Assembly: GCF_041911615.1 (NCBI RefSeq)
Contig: NZ_JAYROR010000066.1
Coordinates: 1-64,000, forward strand
DNA: 64,000 bases
From: Zoogloea sp041911615
Lineage (GTDB): Bacteria > Pseudomonadota > Gammaproteobacteria > Burkholderiales > Rhodocyclaceae
Reading direction: 5' to 3'
The notes beneath the pieces were generated by a model, which was not told where the DNA came from, ran no database searches, and saw only the letters and a list, made by a program, of their open reading frames with translations. This document shows positions 25,054 through 33,358 of this stretch, piece after piece. Both the position numbers and the translations under genes were made by a program. Position 1 is the first letter of the stretch. Each line of letters opens with the position of its first letter.

Positions 25054-25167
25054 GCGGTTTGCCGGACGTCACTGGTTGGTCGCCCTCGTTTCCGCCGCTG
25101 TGCTGCGTTGCATGCGGTGGTGGAGAGGAGGGCAGGCCCGCCAGGTGTCGTTGGTCAGTGCATAAAA

Positions 25168-25195
25168 CAAAAAAGCCGGTCGAATGACCGGCTTT
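25168..25195 (-). terminator. Terminator of the first tRNA-Leu unit
   Basis: On the minus strand AAAGCCGGTC (25195-25186), loop ATTC, GACCGGCTTT (25181-25172) is a perfect 10-base stem followed by more T. It lies 11 bases past the tRNA 3' end. It also faces purA and may help stop opposing transcription. Confidence 0.85.
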
Positions 25196-25206
25196 CAAGT
25201 GAGTTC

Positions 25207-25291
25207 TGGTGCCCAGAAGAGGACTCGAACCTCCACGCCTCGCGGCACTAGTACCTGAAACTAGCGCGTCTACCAATTTCGCCATCTGGGC
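25207..25291 (-). tRNA. tRNA-Leu (CAG), copy 1
   Basis: This is an 85-base tRNA with encoded CCA. On the minus strand it runs from GCCCAGA to TCTGGGCACCA; the acceptor arms pair perfectly. The anticodon stem is CTAGT/ACTAG with loop TTCAGGT, giving anticodon CAG, which reads the common Leu codon CUG. The long variable arm (GCCGCGAGGCG region) is as expected for Leu. The T loop is GGTTCGAGTCC. It is identical to the copy at 25497-25581. Confidence 0.98.
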
Positions 25292-25303
25292 AGCGAAGGC
25301 GCT

Positions 25304-25331
25304 ATTATAGATCAAACATTCCGCCATGCAA
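25304..25331 (-). promoter_or_regulatory. Promoter of tRNA-Leu copy 1
   Basis: On the minus strand TATAAT (25309-25304) is a perfect -10 element, with TTGCAT (25331-25326) as a partial -35 at 16 bases. The -10 lies 12 bases upstream of the mature tRNA 5' end, so the precursor has a very short leader. Confidence 0.7.
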
Positions 25332-25456
25332 GCACTTCACACGCGTACCGCAGTCATGACTGCCTCGATCCCAGCCGGCCCCGCCGTGGCGGTAACCGCT
25401 TGCGTGAGCGTCCTCGATGCGGTCGCCTTATCGTTTGAAGCGCCGACCCTAAAAAC

Positions 25457-25487
25457 AAAAAAGCCGATCGAAAATCGATCGGCTTTT
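25457..25487 (-). terminator. Terminator of the second tRNA-Leu unit
   Basis: On the minus strand AAAAGCCGATCG (25487-25476), loop ATTTT, CGATCGGCTTTT (25470-25459) is a perfect stem with a T-rich continuation. It resembles the first unit's terminator but has diverged in the stem, with compensating changes on both arms. Confidence 0.85.
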
Positions 25488-25496
25488 CCTGAAACC

Positions 25497-25581
25497 TGGT
25501 GCCCAGAAGAGGACTCGAACCTCCACGCCTCGCGGCACTAGTACCTGAAACTAGCGCGTCTACCAATTTCGCCATCTGGGC
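25497..25581 (-). tRNA. tRNA-Leu (CAG), copy 2
   Basis: This copy is base-for-base identical to copy 1 over all 85 positions including CCA, 290 bases upstream in transcription. Each copy has its own promoter and terminator, so this is a duplicated transcription unit, not a polycistronic pair. Similar sequence also extends a little into both flanks (CGAAGGCG on the 5' side, A-rich then GCCG on the 3' side). Confidence 0.98.
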
Positions 25582-25593
25582 AACGAAGGCGCC

Positions 25594-25621
25594 ATTATAG
25601 ATTAGAAAGAACCTGTGTCAA
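25594..25621 (-). promoter_or_regulatory. Consensus promoter of tRNA-Leu copy 2, overlapping the rnr start
   Basis: On the minus strand TTGACA (25621-25616), a 16-base spacer and TATAAT (25599-25594) match the sigma-70 consensus perfectly. The -35 hexamer overlaps the GTG start codon of the divergent rnr gene (25615-25617). Confidence 0.88.
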
Positions 25622-28107
25622 CCAACAAGTCTAAAAACACCCAAAAACTGAGCGAACTGCGTCGCAGCGATCCGTATTTCGAGCGCGAAAGCCTGAAGTA
25701 CGATTTTCCCCTTCCGAGTCGCGAATTCATCATGCAGACGCTGGCCGAGCATGGTGTGCCGCTGCCAATCGCCGAGCTCGCCGAAGCGTTGGATATCCGG
25801 CCGGTCGAACGCGAATTCTTCGAGCGACGCATGTTCGCGATGGAGCGCGACGGGCAGGTGATGCGAAATCGCCGCGGCGCCTATCTGCTGCCCGCCAAGG
25901 CCGATCTGCTCCGGGGCACGGTCCAGGGTCATCCCGACGGCTACGGCTTCGTGGTGACGGACGACGAGGGACCGGACATCTTCCTCGGCCCGAACGAGAT
26001 GCGCGAAGTGCTGCACGGCGATCGAGTGATGGTCCGCGTCGCTGGAATGGATCGGCGCGGCCGCCCTGAGGGCAAGCTGGTCGAAGTGCTCGAACGCGCC
26101 AATTCGCGAATCGTCGGGCGTGTCCTGGTCGAGAACGGCGTTACCTTGGTCGTGCCGGAAAACCGCCGCATCTCACAGGAGATCCTGCTTGCCCCGGGCA
26201 AGGCGAAGTTCAAGCCCGTGGCCGGTCAGGTGGTGGTGGTCGAACTCGTGGAGCAGCCGACCCGCTACGCACAGCCGGTTGGACGCATCGTCGAGCTGCT
26301 CGGCAACTACGCCGACCCGGGCATGGAGATCGAGATCGCCCTGCGTAAGCATGAACTGCCATTCGAATTCTCGTCGGCGGCCAAGGCGCAGGCCCGTCGT
26401 CTGCCGGAAAAAGTCCGCAAGATGGACTGGAAGGGGCGGGAGGATCTGACCGCGCTACCACTCGTCACCATCGATGGCGAGACCGCGCGGGACTTCGACG
26501 ACGCAGTGTACTGCGAGCGTCAGGGGCGCGGCTTCCGACTGGTGGTGGCGATTGCGGATGTCTCGCATTACGTGACGGTCGGTTCGGCGCTCGATGGCGA
26601 GGCCTACGACCGCGGTAACTCTGTTTACTTTCCGCGTCGGGTGATCCCGATGCTGCCGGAGAAGCTGTCCAACGGGCTGTGCTCGCTCAACCCCCAGGTC
26701 GAGCGCCTGTGCATGGTCTGTGACATGGCGATTTCGCAGACCGGGGTGATCAAGCAGTACCGTTTCTATCCGGCAGTGATGTTCTCGAAGGCGCGCCTGA
26801 CCTACAACCAGGTGGCAGCGGCGTTGTATGACAACGATGCGTCGGCGCTCGAGGTGATCGGCGAACTGCTGCCCCACCTGCAGAACCTCGACAAGCTGTT
26901 CCGGGTGCTGCTCAAGGCGCGCGCCAAGCGGGGGGCGATCGACTTCGAGACCCAGGAGACGCGGATGATCTTCGACGACAACGGCAAGATTGCCCAGATC
27001 GTTCCGGAGAGCCGTAACGACGCGCATCGCCTGATCGAGGAATGCATGCTGGCGGCAAACGTCTGCGCGTCCGAGTTCCTGCAGGCGCACGAACATCCGG
27101 CGCTCTACCGCATCCACGAAGGTCCGACGCCCGAAAAGCTCGCCAAGCTGCGAGAGTTCTTCGGTGAGTTCGGGCTGCAGCTCGGCGGCGGCGACGAGCC
27201 GAAGGCCGCCGATTACGCGCGTTTGCTCGAGAAGATCCAGGGTCGGCCCGACCTGCAGCTGCTGCAGACGGTGATGCTGCGTTCGCTGCGTCAGGCCCAG
27301 TACAGCCCCGACAACGTCGGCCATTTCGGCCTGGCGTATGACGCTTACACCCATTTCACCTCGCCGATCCGGCGCTACCCGGACCTGCTCGTGCATCGCG
27401 CAATCAAGGCGGTGCTGCAGGGCGCGCGCTACGTGCCGGCGCAGGACGAAGGCGATTGGGAGGCCATCGGCCTGCATTGTTCGATGACCGAGCGGCGTGC
27501 CGACGAGGCCGACCGGGATGTCGAGAACTGGCTCAAGTGCTATTACATGCAGGACCGCATCGGCGAGGAATTCGACGGCAGTGTTTCGGCAGTGGTACCG
27601 TTCGGGCTTTTTGTCGCGCTGGACGACGTCTTCGTCGAGGGCCTGGTGCATATTTCCGACCTCGGCAGCGACTACTTCCACTACGACGACGCCCACCACT
27701 CGCTGGTCGGCGAACGTGCCGGCGAGCGCTATCGTCTCTCCGATCGCATCCGGGTCCAGCTCGTGCGGGTGAACATGGAAGCCAGCAAGATCGACTTCCG
27801 CCTCGTGGCCGGCGCCGCACGACCGACCGAGCGCGTCGGCAAGACTGCGCGTGAGAAGGCTGCGTCCGAGCCCGTTTCTCCTGTGCCTGAAAAGTCGGTC
27901 CGCCGGCCGCGGGCGACTGAGGTCGTCGATGCCGGTGAGGCGCCCGTCAGTGCGGCTGCGCCGAAGCGGAAGTCCGTCGCCGGAAAGGGCGCCGGTGACG
28001 CCGCCAAGACCGGCAAGACCGTAAAACCCGCAAAAGCCACCAAGTCCGCCAAGCCGCGCAAGCGTGCGGCGAGCGGCGCAAAGAAGAAAGCCAAACCCCG
28101 TGTCTGA
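25615..28107 (+). CDS. rnr: Ribonuclease R
   Basis: This 830-residue 3'-5' exoribonuclease degrades structured RNA. The N terminus (DPYFERESLKYDFPLPSREFI) and helix-turn-helix precede cold-shock domains. The RNB catalytic domain carries the Asp cluster in TIDGETARDFDDAVY (about 287-297). It is followed by an S1 domain (EEFDGSVSAVVPFGLFVALDDVFVEGLVHIS) and a Lys/Ala-rich tail. The start is GTG 25615 after AGAAAGAA; the family-conserved N terminus supports it over ATG 25732. It is coupled to rlmB by an 8-base overlap. Its own promoter must lie within the opposing tRNA unit. Confidence 0.95.
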   Translation: MSTNKSKNTQKLSELRRSDPYFERESLKYDFPLPSREFIMQTLAEHGVPLPIAELAEALDIRPVEREFFERRMFAMERDGQVMRNRRGAYLLPAKADLLRGTVQGHPDGYGFVVTDDEGPDIFLGPNEMREVLHGDRVMVRVAGMDRRGRPEGKLVEVLERANSRIVGRVLVENGVTLVVPENRRISQEILLAPGKAKFKPVAGQVVVVELVEQPTRYAQPVGRIVELLGNYADPGMEIEIALRKHELPFEFSSAAKAQARRLPEKVRKMDWKGREDLTALPLVTIDGETARDFDDAVYCERQGRGFRLVVAIADVSHYVTVGSALDGEAYDRGNSVYFPRRVIPMLPEKLSNGLCSLNPQVERLCMVCDMAISQTGVIKQYRFYPAVMFSKARLTYNQVAAALYDNDASALEVIGELLPHLQNLDKLFRVLLKARAKRGAIDFETQETRMIFDDNGKIAQIVPESRNDAHRLIEECMLAANVCASEFLQAHEHPALYRIHEGPTPEKLAKLREFFGEFGLQLGGGDEPKAADYARLLEKIQGRPDLQLLQTVMLRSLRQAQYSPDNVGHFGLAYDAYTHFTSPIRRYPDLLVHRAIKAVLQGARYVPAQDEGDWEAIGLHCSMTERRADEADRDVENWLKCYYMQDRIGEEFDGSVSAVVPFGLFVALDDVFVEGLVHISDLGSDYFHYDDAHHSLVGERAGERYRLSDRIRVQLVRVNMEASKIDFRLVAGAARPTERVGKTAREKAASEPVSPVPEKSVRRPRATEVVDAGEAPVSAAAPKRKSVAGKGAGDAAKTGKTVKPAKATKSAKPRKRAASGAKKKAKPRV

Positions 28108-28846
28108 CAACACCGCAAGCTCCCGTCTCATCTACGGCTTCCATGCCGTGCTGGCCAAGTTGCGCCACGATCCCGAAGCCATCTTCGAGATCTACACCGA
28201 CGCCAAGCGCAACGATCCGCGCGCCAGGGATCTGGTCCGCCACGCCGAGCAGCTTGGCACCCGCTTGATTCCGACCGAGGGGGAGCGCCTCGACAAGATG
28301 GTCGGAACGCGTCGTCACCAGGGTGTCGTGGCCCGTATCGACGGACGCCGCAAGGAGCTCAAGCTCGCCGACGTGCTCGACGGCCTGACCGAGCCGGCCT
28401 TGCTGCTGGTCCTCGACGGGATCCAGGATCCGCACAACCTCGGCGCCTGCCTGCGGGTGGCGGATGCGGCCGGCGCCCACGCCGTGATCGCCCCCAAGGA
28501 CAAGGCGGTCGGACTCAACGCAACGGCGGTGAAAGTGGCCAGCGGGGCCGCCGACACGGTGCCCTACGTCACCGTGACCAACCTCGCGCGGGCCCTGCGC
28601 GAGATGCAGGACGCAGGGGTGTGGATTCTCGGCGCGGCTGGCGAGGCGGAGAAATCGATCTACACCGTCGATCAGAAGGGGCCCATCGCGTGGGTGCTGG
28701 GCGCCGAGGGCGACGGCTTGCGTCGCCTCACCCGAGACACCTGCGACGAACTCGTGCGGATTCCGATGTACGGCACGGTCGAAAGCCTCAACGTGTCGGT
28801 GGCGAGCGGGCTGTGCCTGTTCGAGGCACGCCGCCAGCGCGCGTGA
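28100..28846 (+). CDS. rlmB: RlmB, 23S rRNA (Gm2251) 2'-O-methyltransferase
   Basis: This 248-residue SpoU-family enzyme methylates G2251 in the peptidyl-transferase P loop. The substrate-binding N domain begins SRLIYGFHAVLAKL. The knotted catalytic domain has LDGIQDPHNLGACLRVADAAG, WVLGAEGDGL and PMYGTVESLNVSVASGL (motifs 1-3). The start is GTG 28100 inside the 3' end of rnr. The rnr-rlmB pair is a common proteobacterial operon. Its stop overlaps the next start (GTGA). Confidence 0.95.
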   Translation: MSDNTASSRLIYGFHAVLAKLRHDPEAIFEIYTDAKRNDPRARDLVRHAEQLGTRLIPTEGERLDKMVGTRRHQGVVARIDGRRKELKLADVLDGLTEPALLLVLDGIQDPHNLGACLRVADAAGAHAVIAPKDKAVGLNATAVKVASGAADTVPYVTVTNLARALREMQDAGVWILGAAGEAEKSIYTVDQKGPIAWVLGAEGDGLRRLTRDTCDELVRIPMYGTVESLNVSVASGLCLFEARRQRA

Positions 28847-29523
28847 AGATCGACTACGCCGAAGTCCGGGCTTTGCTGCGGCGTAGCCGCAGCGGTGCGC
28901 TGGGCACGCAGTCGCTCGGGGTGCCCGGCTATCCTTTCGTCAGCGCCTTGCCCTACGTACCCGACGAGGCTGGGTGTCCCGTTTTTTTGCTGAGCGAATT
29001 GGCAGAGCATACCCGCAACCTGCGTGCCGATTCGCGCGCCAGCTTGCTGGTGACTGAAGGCCCAGACGGCGATCTGGCGCAGTCCCGGCTCACCCTGGTG
29101 GGTGATGTCACGCCGGTCAGCCTCGATGCCGGGCGTCAGGCGCGCTACCTGCGCTATCGACCGGACGCGGCCGAATACCTTGCATTGGGGGATTTCCGTT
29201 TCTTCCGTCTGATGCCCTTCAAGGCGCGATTCATCGGAGGATTCGGTCGGATGGGCTGGATCGACGCGGAGACGTTGCCGGCAATGCTGGCGCCGGAGAT
29301 CGAGATGCGTCTGGTGGAACGGCTTGCGCGACTGGCACCGGTCGGGGTGGGTGTGCTGGGGATCGATTGCGAGGGCGTCGATCTGCGCATCGGTGGCATC
29401 TTTCGCCGCCTGGCGCTGCCGCCGACCGACGGCAGCGTGGCTGCGCTCGAGGCGGCGGCAGGCGGTGTGCTGCTGCAGGCGGAGCCGACTCCGCCCGCGG
29501 CAGCGGGTTCGGACTACGCCTGA
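28843..29523 (+). CDS. HugZ-like pyridoxamine 5'-phosphate oxidase-fold protein
   Basis: This 226-residue protein has a split-barrel flavin-binding-type domain (about 1-140: RSRSGALGTQSLGVPGYPFVSALPYV to RFFRLMPFKARFIGGFGRMGWID) and a C-terminal domain of about 80 residues. This layout matches HugZ-type proteins, some of which degrade heme, and other proteins of unknown activity. The start GTG 28843 overlaps the rlmB stop, so the gene is part of the rnr-rlmB unit. It runs up to the convergent gene with 2 bases between stops. Substrate and activity cannot be told from sequence. Confidence 0.75.
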   Translation: MKIDYAEVRALLRRSRSGALGTQSLGVPGYPFVSALPYVPDEAGCPVFLLSELAEHTRNLRADSRASLLVTEGPDGDLAQSRLTLVGDVTPVSLDAGRQARYLRYRPDAAEYLALGDFRFFRLMPFKARFIGGFGRMGWIDAETLPAMLAPEIEMRLVERLARLAPVGVGVLGIDCEGVDLRIGGIFRRLALPPTDGSVAALEAAAGGVLLQAEPTPPAAAGSDYA

Positions 29524-29525
29524 GG

Positions 29526-30311
29526 TCAGTCCACCCGGTTCAGCTTGTCCATGTACTGCTTGGTGAACACGCGGTCGGGCAGTTCCTTGGCGGTCATCTG
29601 CGAGTAGCGCAGCACCGACATGTCTCCCTTTTTGAGGGCGTCTTCCATCACGAGCTGGGTCGGCCGGGTGCGGCCGCCCAGTTCCTTGAATTTCTCGTAA
29701 CGGCACACCTTGAGCAGCCGGTCGGAGATCGAGTAGAACTCGGCCTTGTAGGGCCAGTTGTTGGATTGGCGCACCCAGTACAGCACCTTGGCGTAGGTCA
29801 CGCCACGGTCGACGGCGGTGAGTTCGAGGACGTGCATCTTCTCGCCCTCGATGGTGTCGGTGCGCAGGATCTTCGGTTCGTAGTCGCCGGAGAAGTTGGC
29901 GCGCGCCAGGTCGCCGTTGGCCACCTGGCCGGTCAGGCGCTGGGCGAGGGAGAGGCGCACCGGCTGCGACACGTTTGGCATGAAGACCCACAGGTCACGG
30001 CCACGCATCAACATCGCCTGACCACGGTCGGTGGCCGGTTCGAGCGTCTGGACGATGGTGTTCTCGTTGCCCTTGGACAGGATGCGGTACTTGCGATCTT
30101 CCTGCTGCTCGCCGACGCTGGTCGAGGTGATGTCGATCACGACCTGGAAGCCTTCTCGCGGAAAGCGGATTTCGTCGGCCTTGGCGACGATGGCGCGGGC
30201 CTGCTCCGGATCATCCGCCCGGGATACCCCGCCGGACACCAGCGCCAGCGCGGCCAGGGCAAGGCCGAGGCAGCGCGCCCGGCAGGTCGAGGGGCTAAAC
30301 TTGAGGCTCAT
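29526..30311 (-). CDS. Outer membrane lipoprotein-sorting (LolA-like) periplasmic protein
   Basis: This 261-residue protein has a signal peptide (cleavage expected near SRA, residue 31) and a LolA/LppX-type half-barrel: EQARAIVAKADEIRFPREGFQVVIDI, MLMRGRDLWVFMPNVSQPVRLS and a C-terminal RPTQLVMEDALKKGDMSVLRYSQM segment. Members bind lipids or lipoproteins between membranes. ATG 30311 has AAGGA upstream; the longer frame to 30458 runs through the divergent gene. The neighbours are an ABC ATPase and an outer-membrane barrel, suggesting an envelope lipid export route. The cargo is unknown. Confidence 0.8.
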   Translation of the reverse strand: MSLKFSPSTCRARCLGLALAALALVSGGVSRADDPEQARAIVAKADEIRFPREGFQVVIDITSTSVGEQQEDRKYRILSKGNENTIVQTLEPATDRGQAMLMRGRDLWVFMPNVSQPVRLSLAQRLTGQVANGDLARANFSGDYEPKILRTDTIEGEKMHVLELTAVDRGVTYAKVLYWVRQSNNWPYKAEFYSISDRLLKVCRYEKFKELGGRTRPTQLVMEDALKKGDMSVLRYSQMTAKELPDRVFTKQYMDKLNRVD

Positions 30312-30353
30312 AGTGTTATCCTTTAAAAGCAAACAACATAGACCGGTGTACCG

Positions 30354-31130
30354 ATGCAAACAATCGACGATGACTACGCAGAAAAGGTCCTGAAGGCGAA
30401 GCCGCCGAAGATCATCGAGATCAGTCACGTCAGTAAGGTCTATCGCCTTGGTGATCAAGATGTCAAGGCGTTGAGAAACGTGTCCCTCGATGTTCGCGAG
30501 GGCGACTTCATGGCGATCGCCGGGTCATCGGGAAGCGGCAAATCCACGCTGCTTAATATCATGGGGTGCATCGATACGCCAAGCGAGGGGCGCGTGAAGG
30601 TGAATGGAAAGGACGTCTCTGGCCAGACGCCCGACGAGCTGGCCGACATCCGTGCCAGAACCATCGGTTTCATTTTCCAGACCTTTAATCTGTTGCCGGT
30701 GCTGTCGGCCGAGGAGAACGTGGAGTATCCGCTTCTCCAGATGCCCGAGATCAGCAAGGAAGAGCGTCGCTCGCGGGTCAACGATTACCTCAAACTGGTG
30801 GGCCTCGCCCGCTACGCCCACCATCGCCCCAATCAGCTGTCCGGTGGCCAGCGCCAGCGGGTGGCGATTGCCCGCGCGCTGGTGACCCATTCGCGCGTCG
30901 TGCTGGCCGACGAGCCGACGGCCAACCTCGACCGCAGCACGGGCAAGAGCATCCTCGAACTGATGCGGCGCATCAACGAGGATTGCAAGACCACTTTCGT
31001 TTTCTCCACCCACGACAAGCAGGTCATGAGTATGGCTGCCCAGCAAGTCCGGATGGAGGACGGTCAGCCGACCAAGCTCGGGTCCAAGCAGGAAAACGGC
31101 ACCTGGCGTTTCGTCGCCTACAAGGTGTGA
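30354..31130 (+). CDS. ABC transporter ATPase of the MacB/LolD type, permease absent
   Basis: This 258-residue ATPase has Walker A GSSGSGKST (57-65), the FNLLPVL Q-loop region (FIFQTFNLLPVLSAEENVEYPLL), signature LSGGQRQ (162-168) and Walker B VVLADEPTA. The sequence matches the MacB/LolD/FtsE class that works with FtsX-like permeases. No permease gene lies beside it: a LolA-like gene is divergent 42 bases away and a DUF1302 barrel follows 60 bases downstream. The 20-residue N-terminal extension (DDDYAEKVLKAKPPK) is unusual. Its partner must be encoded elsewhere. Confidence 0.9.
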   Translation: MQTIDDDYAEKVLKAKPPKIIEISHVSKVYRLGDQDVKALRNVSLDVREGDFMAIAGSSGSGKSTLLNIMGCIDTPSEGRVKVNGKDVSGQTPDELADIRARTIGFIFQTFNLLPVLSAEENVEYPLLQMPEISKEERRSRVNDYLKLVGLARYAHHRPNQLSGGQRQRVAIARALVTHSRVVLADEPTANLDRSTGKSILELMRRINEDCKTTFVFSTHDKQVMSMAAQQVRMEDGQPTKLGSKQENGTWRFVAYKV

Positions 31131-31190
31131 GGCGGACCATCGGGCGCCGCCAATCGGCACAAGAATTCGATGTAATGAGGAACGCAGGGA

Positions 31191-32498
31191 ATGAACAGCT
31201 TTAACCACACGCTCCGCCGCTGCGCGTTTGCGCTCGCGGCGATCACGTGCGCCGGTACCGCCTCGTCGGCCGACGATGATTTGGCGCTTGACGACGAGCC
31301 GGTCGCGAAGGGGCCGAAGACCGCGGGCTATCTCCAGTTCGACGTCGCCCGGACCTACGGTGGCAAGGATCACTGGTCCATGGCGCGCTCCCGTGCCGAG
31401 GTTGCGGCGACGGGAGGAGACAGCGTGAAATGGAAGATTTCCGGTCGCGCGGATGCCGACGCGGTGTTCGGCATCGATTCCGGCTTCTATCCCGACGCGG
31501 TGCGCCGCGATCAGCAGTACCAGTTCGATCTACGGGAAACCTACGCCGACTTTTCGGTGGGCGACGTCGATTTTCGCGTCGGTCGTCAGCATGTGGTGTG
31601 GGGTGAAATGGTCGGTTTGTTCTTTGCCGACGTGGTGTCGGCGCGGGATTTGCGCACGTTTTATCTTCCCGATTTCGAGCAGCTGCGGATTCCCCAGTGG
31701 GCCGCACGAGCGGAATACTATTTCGGTGAAACGCATGCCGAACTGTTGTGGATTCCCGTCCCGAGTTACGACCGTATCGGCAAGCCGGGTGCGGAGTTCT
31801 ACCCGCTACCGCGTGATTACCGGGTGTCCGGTGAGGTGAAGCCTGACAATTCGCTTGGCAATACCAACTGGGGCGGTCGCCTGTCGCGCATGGTTGGTGG
31901 CTGGGATCTGTCGGGTTTCTACTATCGCAGCATGGATGTCGCCCAGACTTTTTATTTCACTGGCTTCAACGGCATGCAGCCTGAATTCCAGCCGCGTCAT
32001 GAGCGCATCAGCCAGGCCGGCGGCACGGTGGCGAAGGATCTGGGCGATTTCGTGCTCAAGGGTGAACTGGTCCACACCCGCGGCCGCAAATTCAATGCGG
32101 TCGATCCGACGGTCGTTCAGAACGGTCTAATCGACCAAGACACAATTGATTACGTGGTTGGCGTCGATATTCCGGCGTTTCGGGACGGCCGCATCAACCT
32201 GCAATATTTCGCCCGCAGGATGCTCGACTATGATCCTCGGACCGGCGCGGAACGGACCGAAGGGGGCGCCAGCGTGCTCCTCAATACGAAGCTCGGCAAC
32301 GGCCTGGAGGCCGAGGCGCTGTATGTTTCGATGTTGAATCGTAACGATTATATGGTTCGCCCGAAGCTGATCTGGTCGGCCAGCAAGAGCTGGCGAGTGG
32401 TGCTGGGCGTGGATGCCTTCGGCGGCAGCTCGACCGGCATGTTCGGCCGTTACGCAGACCGCGACCGGGTGTATACCGAGGCGCGCTGGTCCTTCTAG
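31191..32498 (+). CDS. DUF1302-like outer-membrane beta-barrel protein
   Basis: This 435-residue protein has a signal peptide (RRCAFALAAITCAGTASSA, cleaved near 27) and a body of alternating amphipathic strands rich in aromatic residues. It contains DFRVGRQHVVWGE and RIPQWAARAEYYF and ends in EARWSF with the terminal Phe typical of barrels. The RVGRQ-hVWGE pattern is that of the DUF1302 family. It follows the ABC ATPase, and a good ribosome site (CAGGGA) precedes ATG 31191. A role as the outer-membrane element of the same export system is inference. Confidence 0.8.
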   Translation: MNSFNHTLRRCAFALAAITCAGTASSADDDLALDDEPVAKGPKTAGYLQFDVARTYGGKDHWSMARSRAEVAATGGDSVKWKISGRADADAVFGIDSGFYPDAVRRDQQYQFDLRETYADFSVGDVDFRVGRQHVVWGEMVGLFFADVVSARDLRTFYLPDFEQLRIPQWAARAEYYFGETHAELLWIPVPSYDRIGKPGAEFYPLPRDYRVSGEVKPDNSLGNTNWGGRLSRMVGGWDLSGFYYRSMDVAQTFYFTGFNGMQPEFQPRHERISQAGGTVAKDLGDFVLKGELVHTRGRKFNAVDPTVVQNGLIDQDTIDYVVGVDIPAFRDGRINLQYFARRMLDYDPRTGAERTEGGASVLLNTKLGNGLEAEALYVSMLNRNDYMVRPKLIWSASKSWRVVLGVDAFGGSSTGMFGRYADRDRVYTEARWSF

Positions 32499-32692
32499 AT
32501 TGCCACTCGGATTAGGTATGATCCGCGCCGGACAAATCCCGAGAGGAATATTTTTGTCATGCAGATGGCAAAGCGGGGTGCCCTTTTTGGGGGGGCGTGA
32601 CGTTTTTCTCCGGGCGTGAAGGCGCGCTGCCGTAATATCCGCCCGTTATCATTCAAAGGCTGAACTTAGGCCGTATCCAGGGGATGTACCTT
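32499..32692 (+). promoter_or_regulatory. Probable control region of the exopolysaccharide locus
   Basis: This is a 194-base spacer before the export gene. It contains a weak hairpin (TGGCA/TGCC, 32566-32582) followed by T5, which may end the upstream DUF1302 transcript, a G-run (32589-32595) and a -10-like TAATAT at 32633-32638. I could not identify a convincing -35 or activator site. Confidence 0.35.
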
Positions 32693-33301
32693 ATGAAACG
32701 CGTTTTGACAAAAGGCCTGCTGGCTTGCGCCGTCGTGGCCGGTCTTGCCGGATGTGCGACGACTTACCCGCCGGCCCCGGCGACCGCCGAGAGCGCCGAT
32801 TACAACTACCAGATCGGCCCCGGTGACAACGTCAATATCGTCGTCTGGCGCAATCCCGAACTGTCGATGACCGTCCCGGTCCGTCCTGACGGCAAGATCA
32901 CCACGCCGCTGGTCGAGGATCTGCCCGCCTCCGGTCGCGACGCCAGCACCCTGGCCCGCGAGATCGAGCAGGCCCTCGGCAAGTACATCCGAGATCCGGT
33001 CGTGACCGTCATCGTCACCACCTTCGTCGGCCCCTACGCCCAGCAGGTCCGTGTCGTGGGCGAAGCCGCTAAACCGCAGACCCTGGCCTTCCGCCAGAAG
33101 ATGTCGCTGCTCGACGTGATGATCGCCGTGAACGGCCTGACCGATTACGCTGACGGCAACCGGGCCACGCTGCTGCGGACTTCCGAAGGCAACAAGCAAT
33201 ACACCATCCGTCTGAAGGATCTCGTCAAGCGTGGCGATGTCTCGGCCAACGTCGAGATGAAGCCGGGCGACGTCATCATCATCCCCCAGAGCTGGTTCTG
33301 A
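32693..33301 (+). CDS. XrtA-associated polysaccharide export lipoprotein (Wza-like, short)
   Basis: This 202-residue lipoprotein has a signal peptide ending in LAGC (Cys near 19). The polysaccharide-export domain (YQIGPGDNVNIVVWRNPELSMTVPVRPDGKITTPLVEDLPASG) is followed by SLBB-type segments (VRVVGEAAKPQTLAFRQ; MKPGDVIIIPQSWF). It is about half the length of Wza, as is normal for the PEP-CTERM-system export family. It probably forms the periplasmic/outer-membrane part of the channel. ATG 32693 is preferred over ATG 32684, as AGGGG is well spaced only for the former. It is the first gene of the exopolysaccharide run. Confidence 0.92.
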   Translation: MKRVLTKGLLACAVVAGLAGCATTYPPAPATAESADYNYQIGPGDNVNIVVWRNPELSMTVPVRPDGKITTPLVEDLPASGRDASTLAREIEQALGKYIRDPVVTVIVTTFVGPYAQQVRVVGEAAKPQTLAFRQKMSLLDVMIAVNGLTDYADGNRATLLRTSEGNKQYTIRLKDLVKRGDVSANVEMKPGDVIIIPQSWF

Positions 33302-33358
33302 TCCTTCTCGTGATTGTCCCCCGGGGTTGTCCTGGGGGAGCGCATTCGGAATTTCCCA

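Noticed and set aside
32566..32581. Possible sigma-54 promoter (TGGCA to TGC) before the exopolysaccharide genes
   Set aside because: The GG and GC pairs are one base too far apart for the strict -24/-12 spacing, and the second element lacks the TTGC form.
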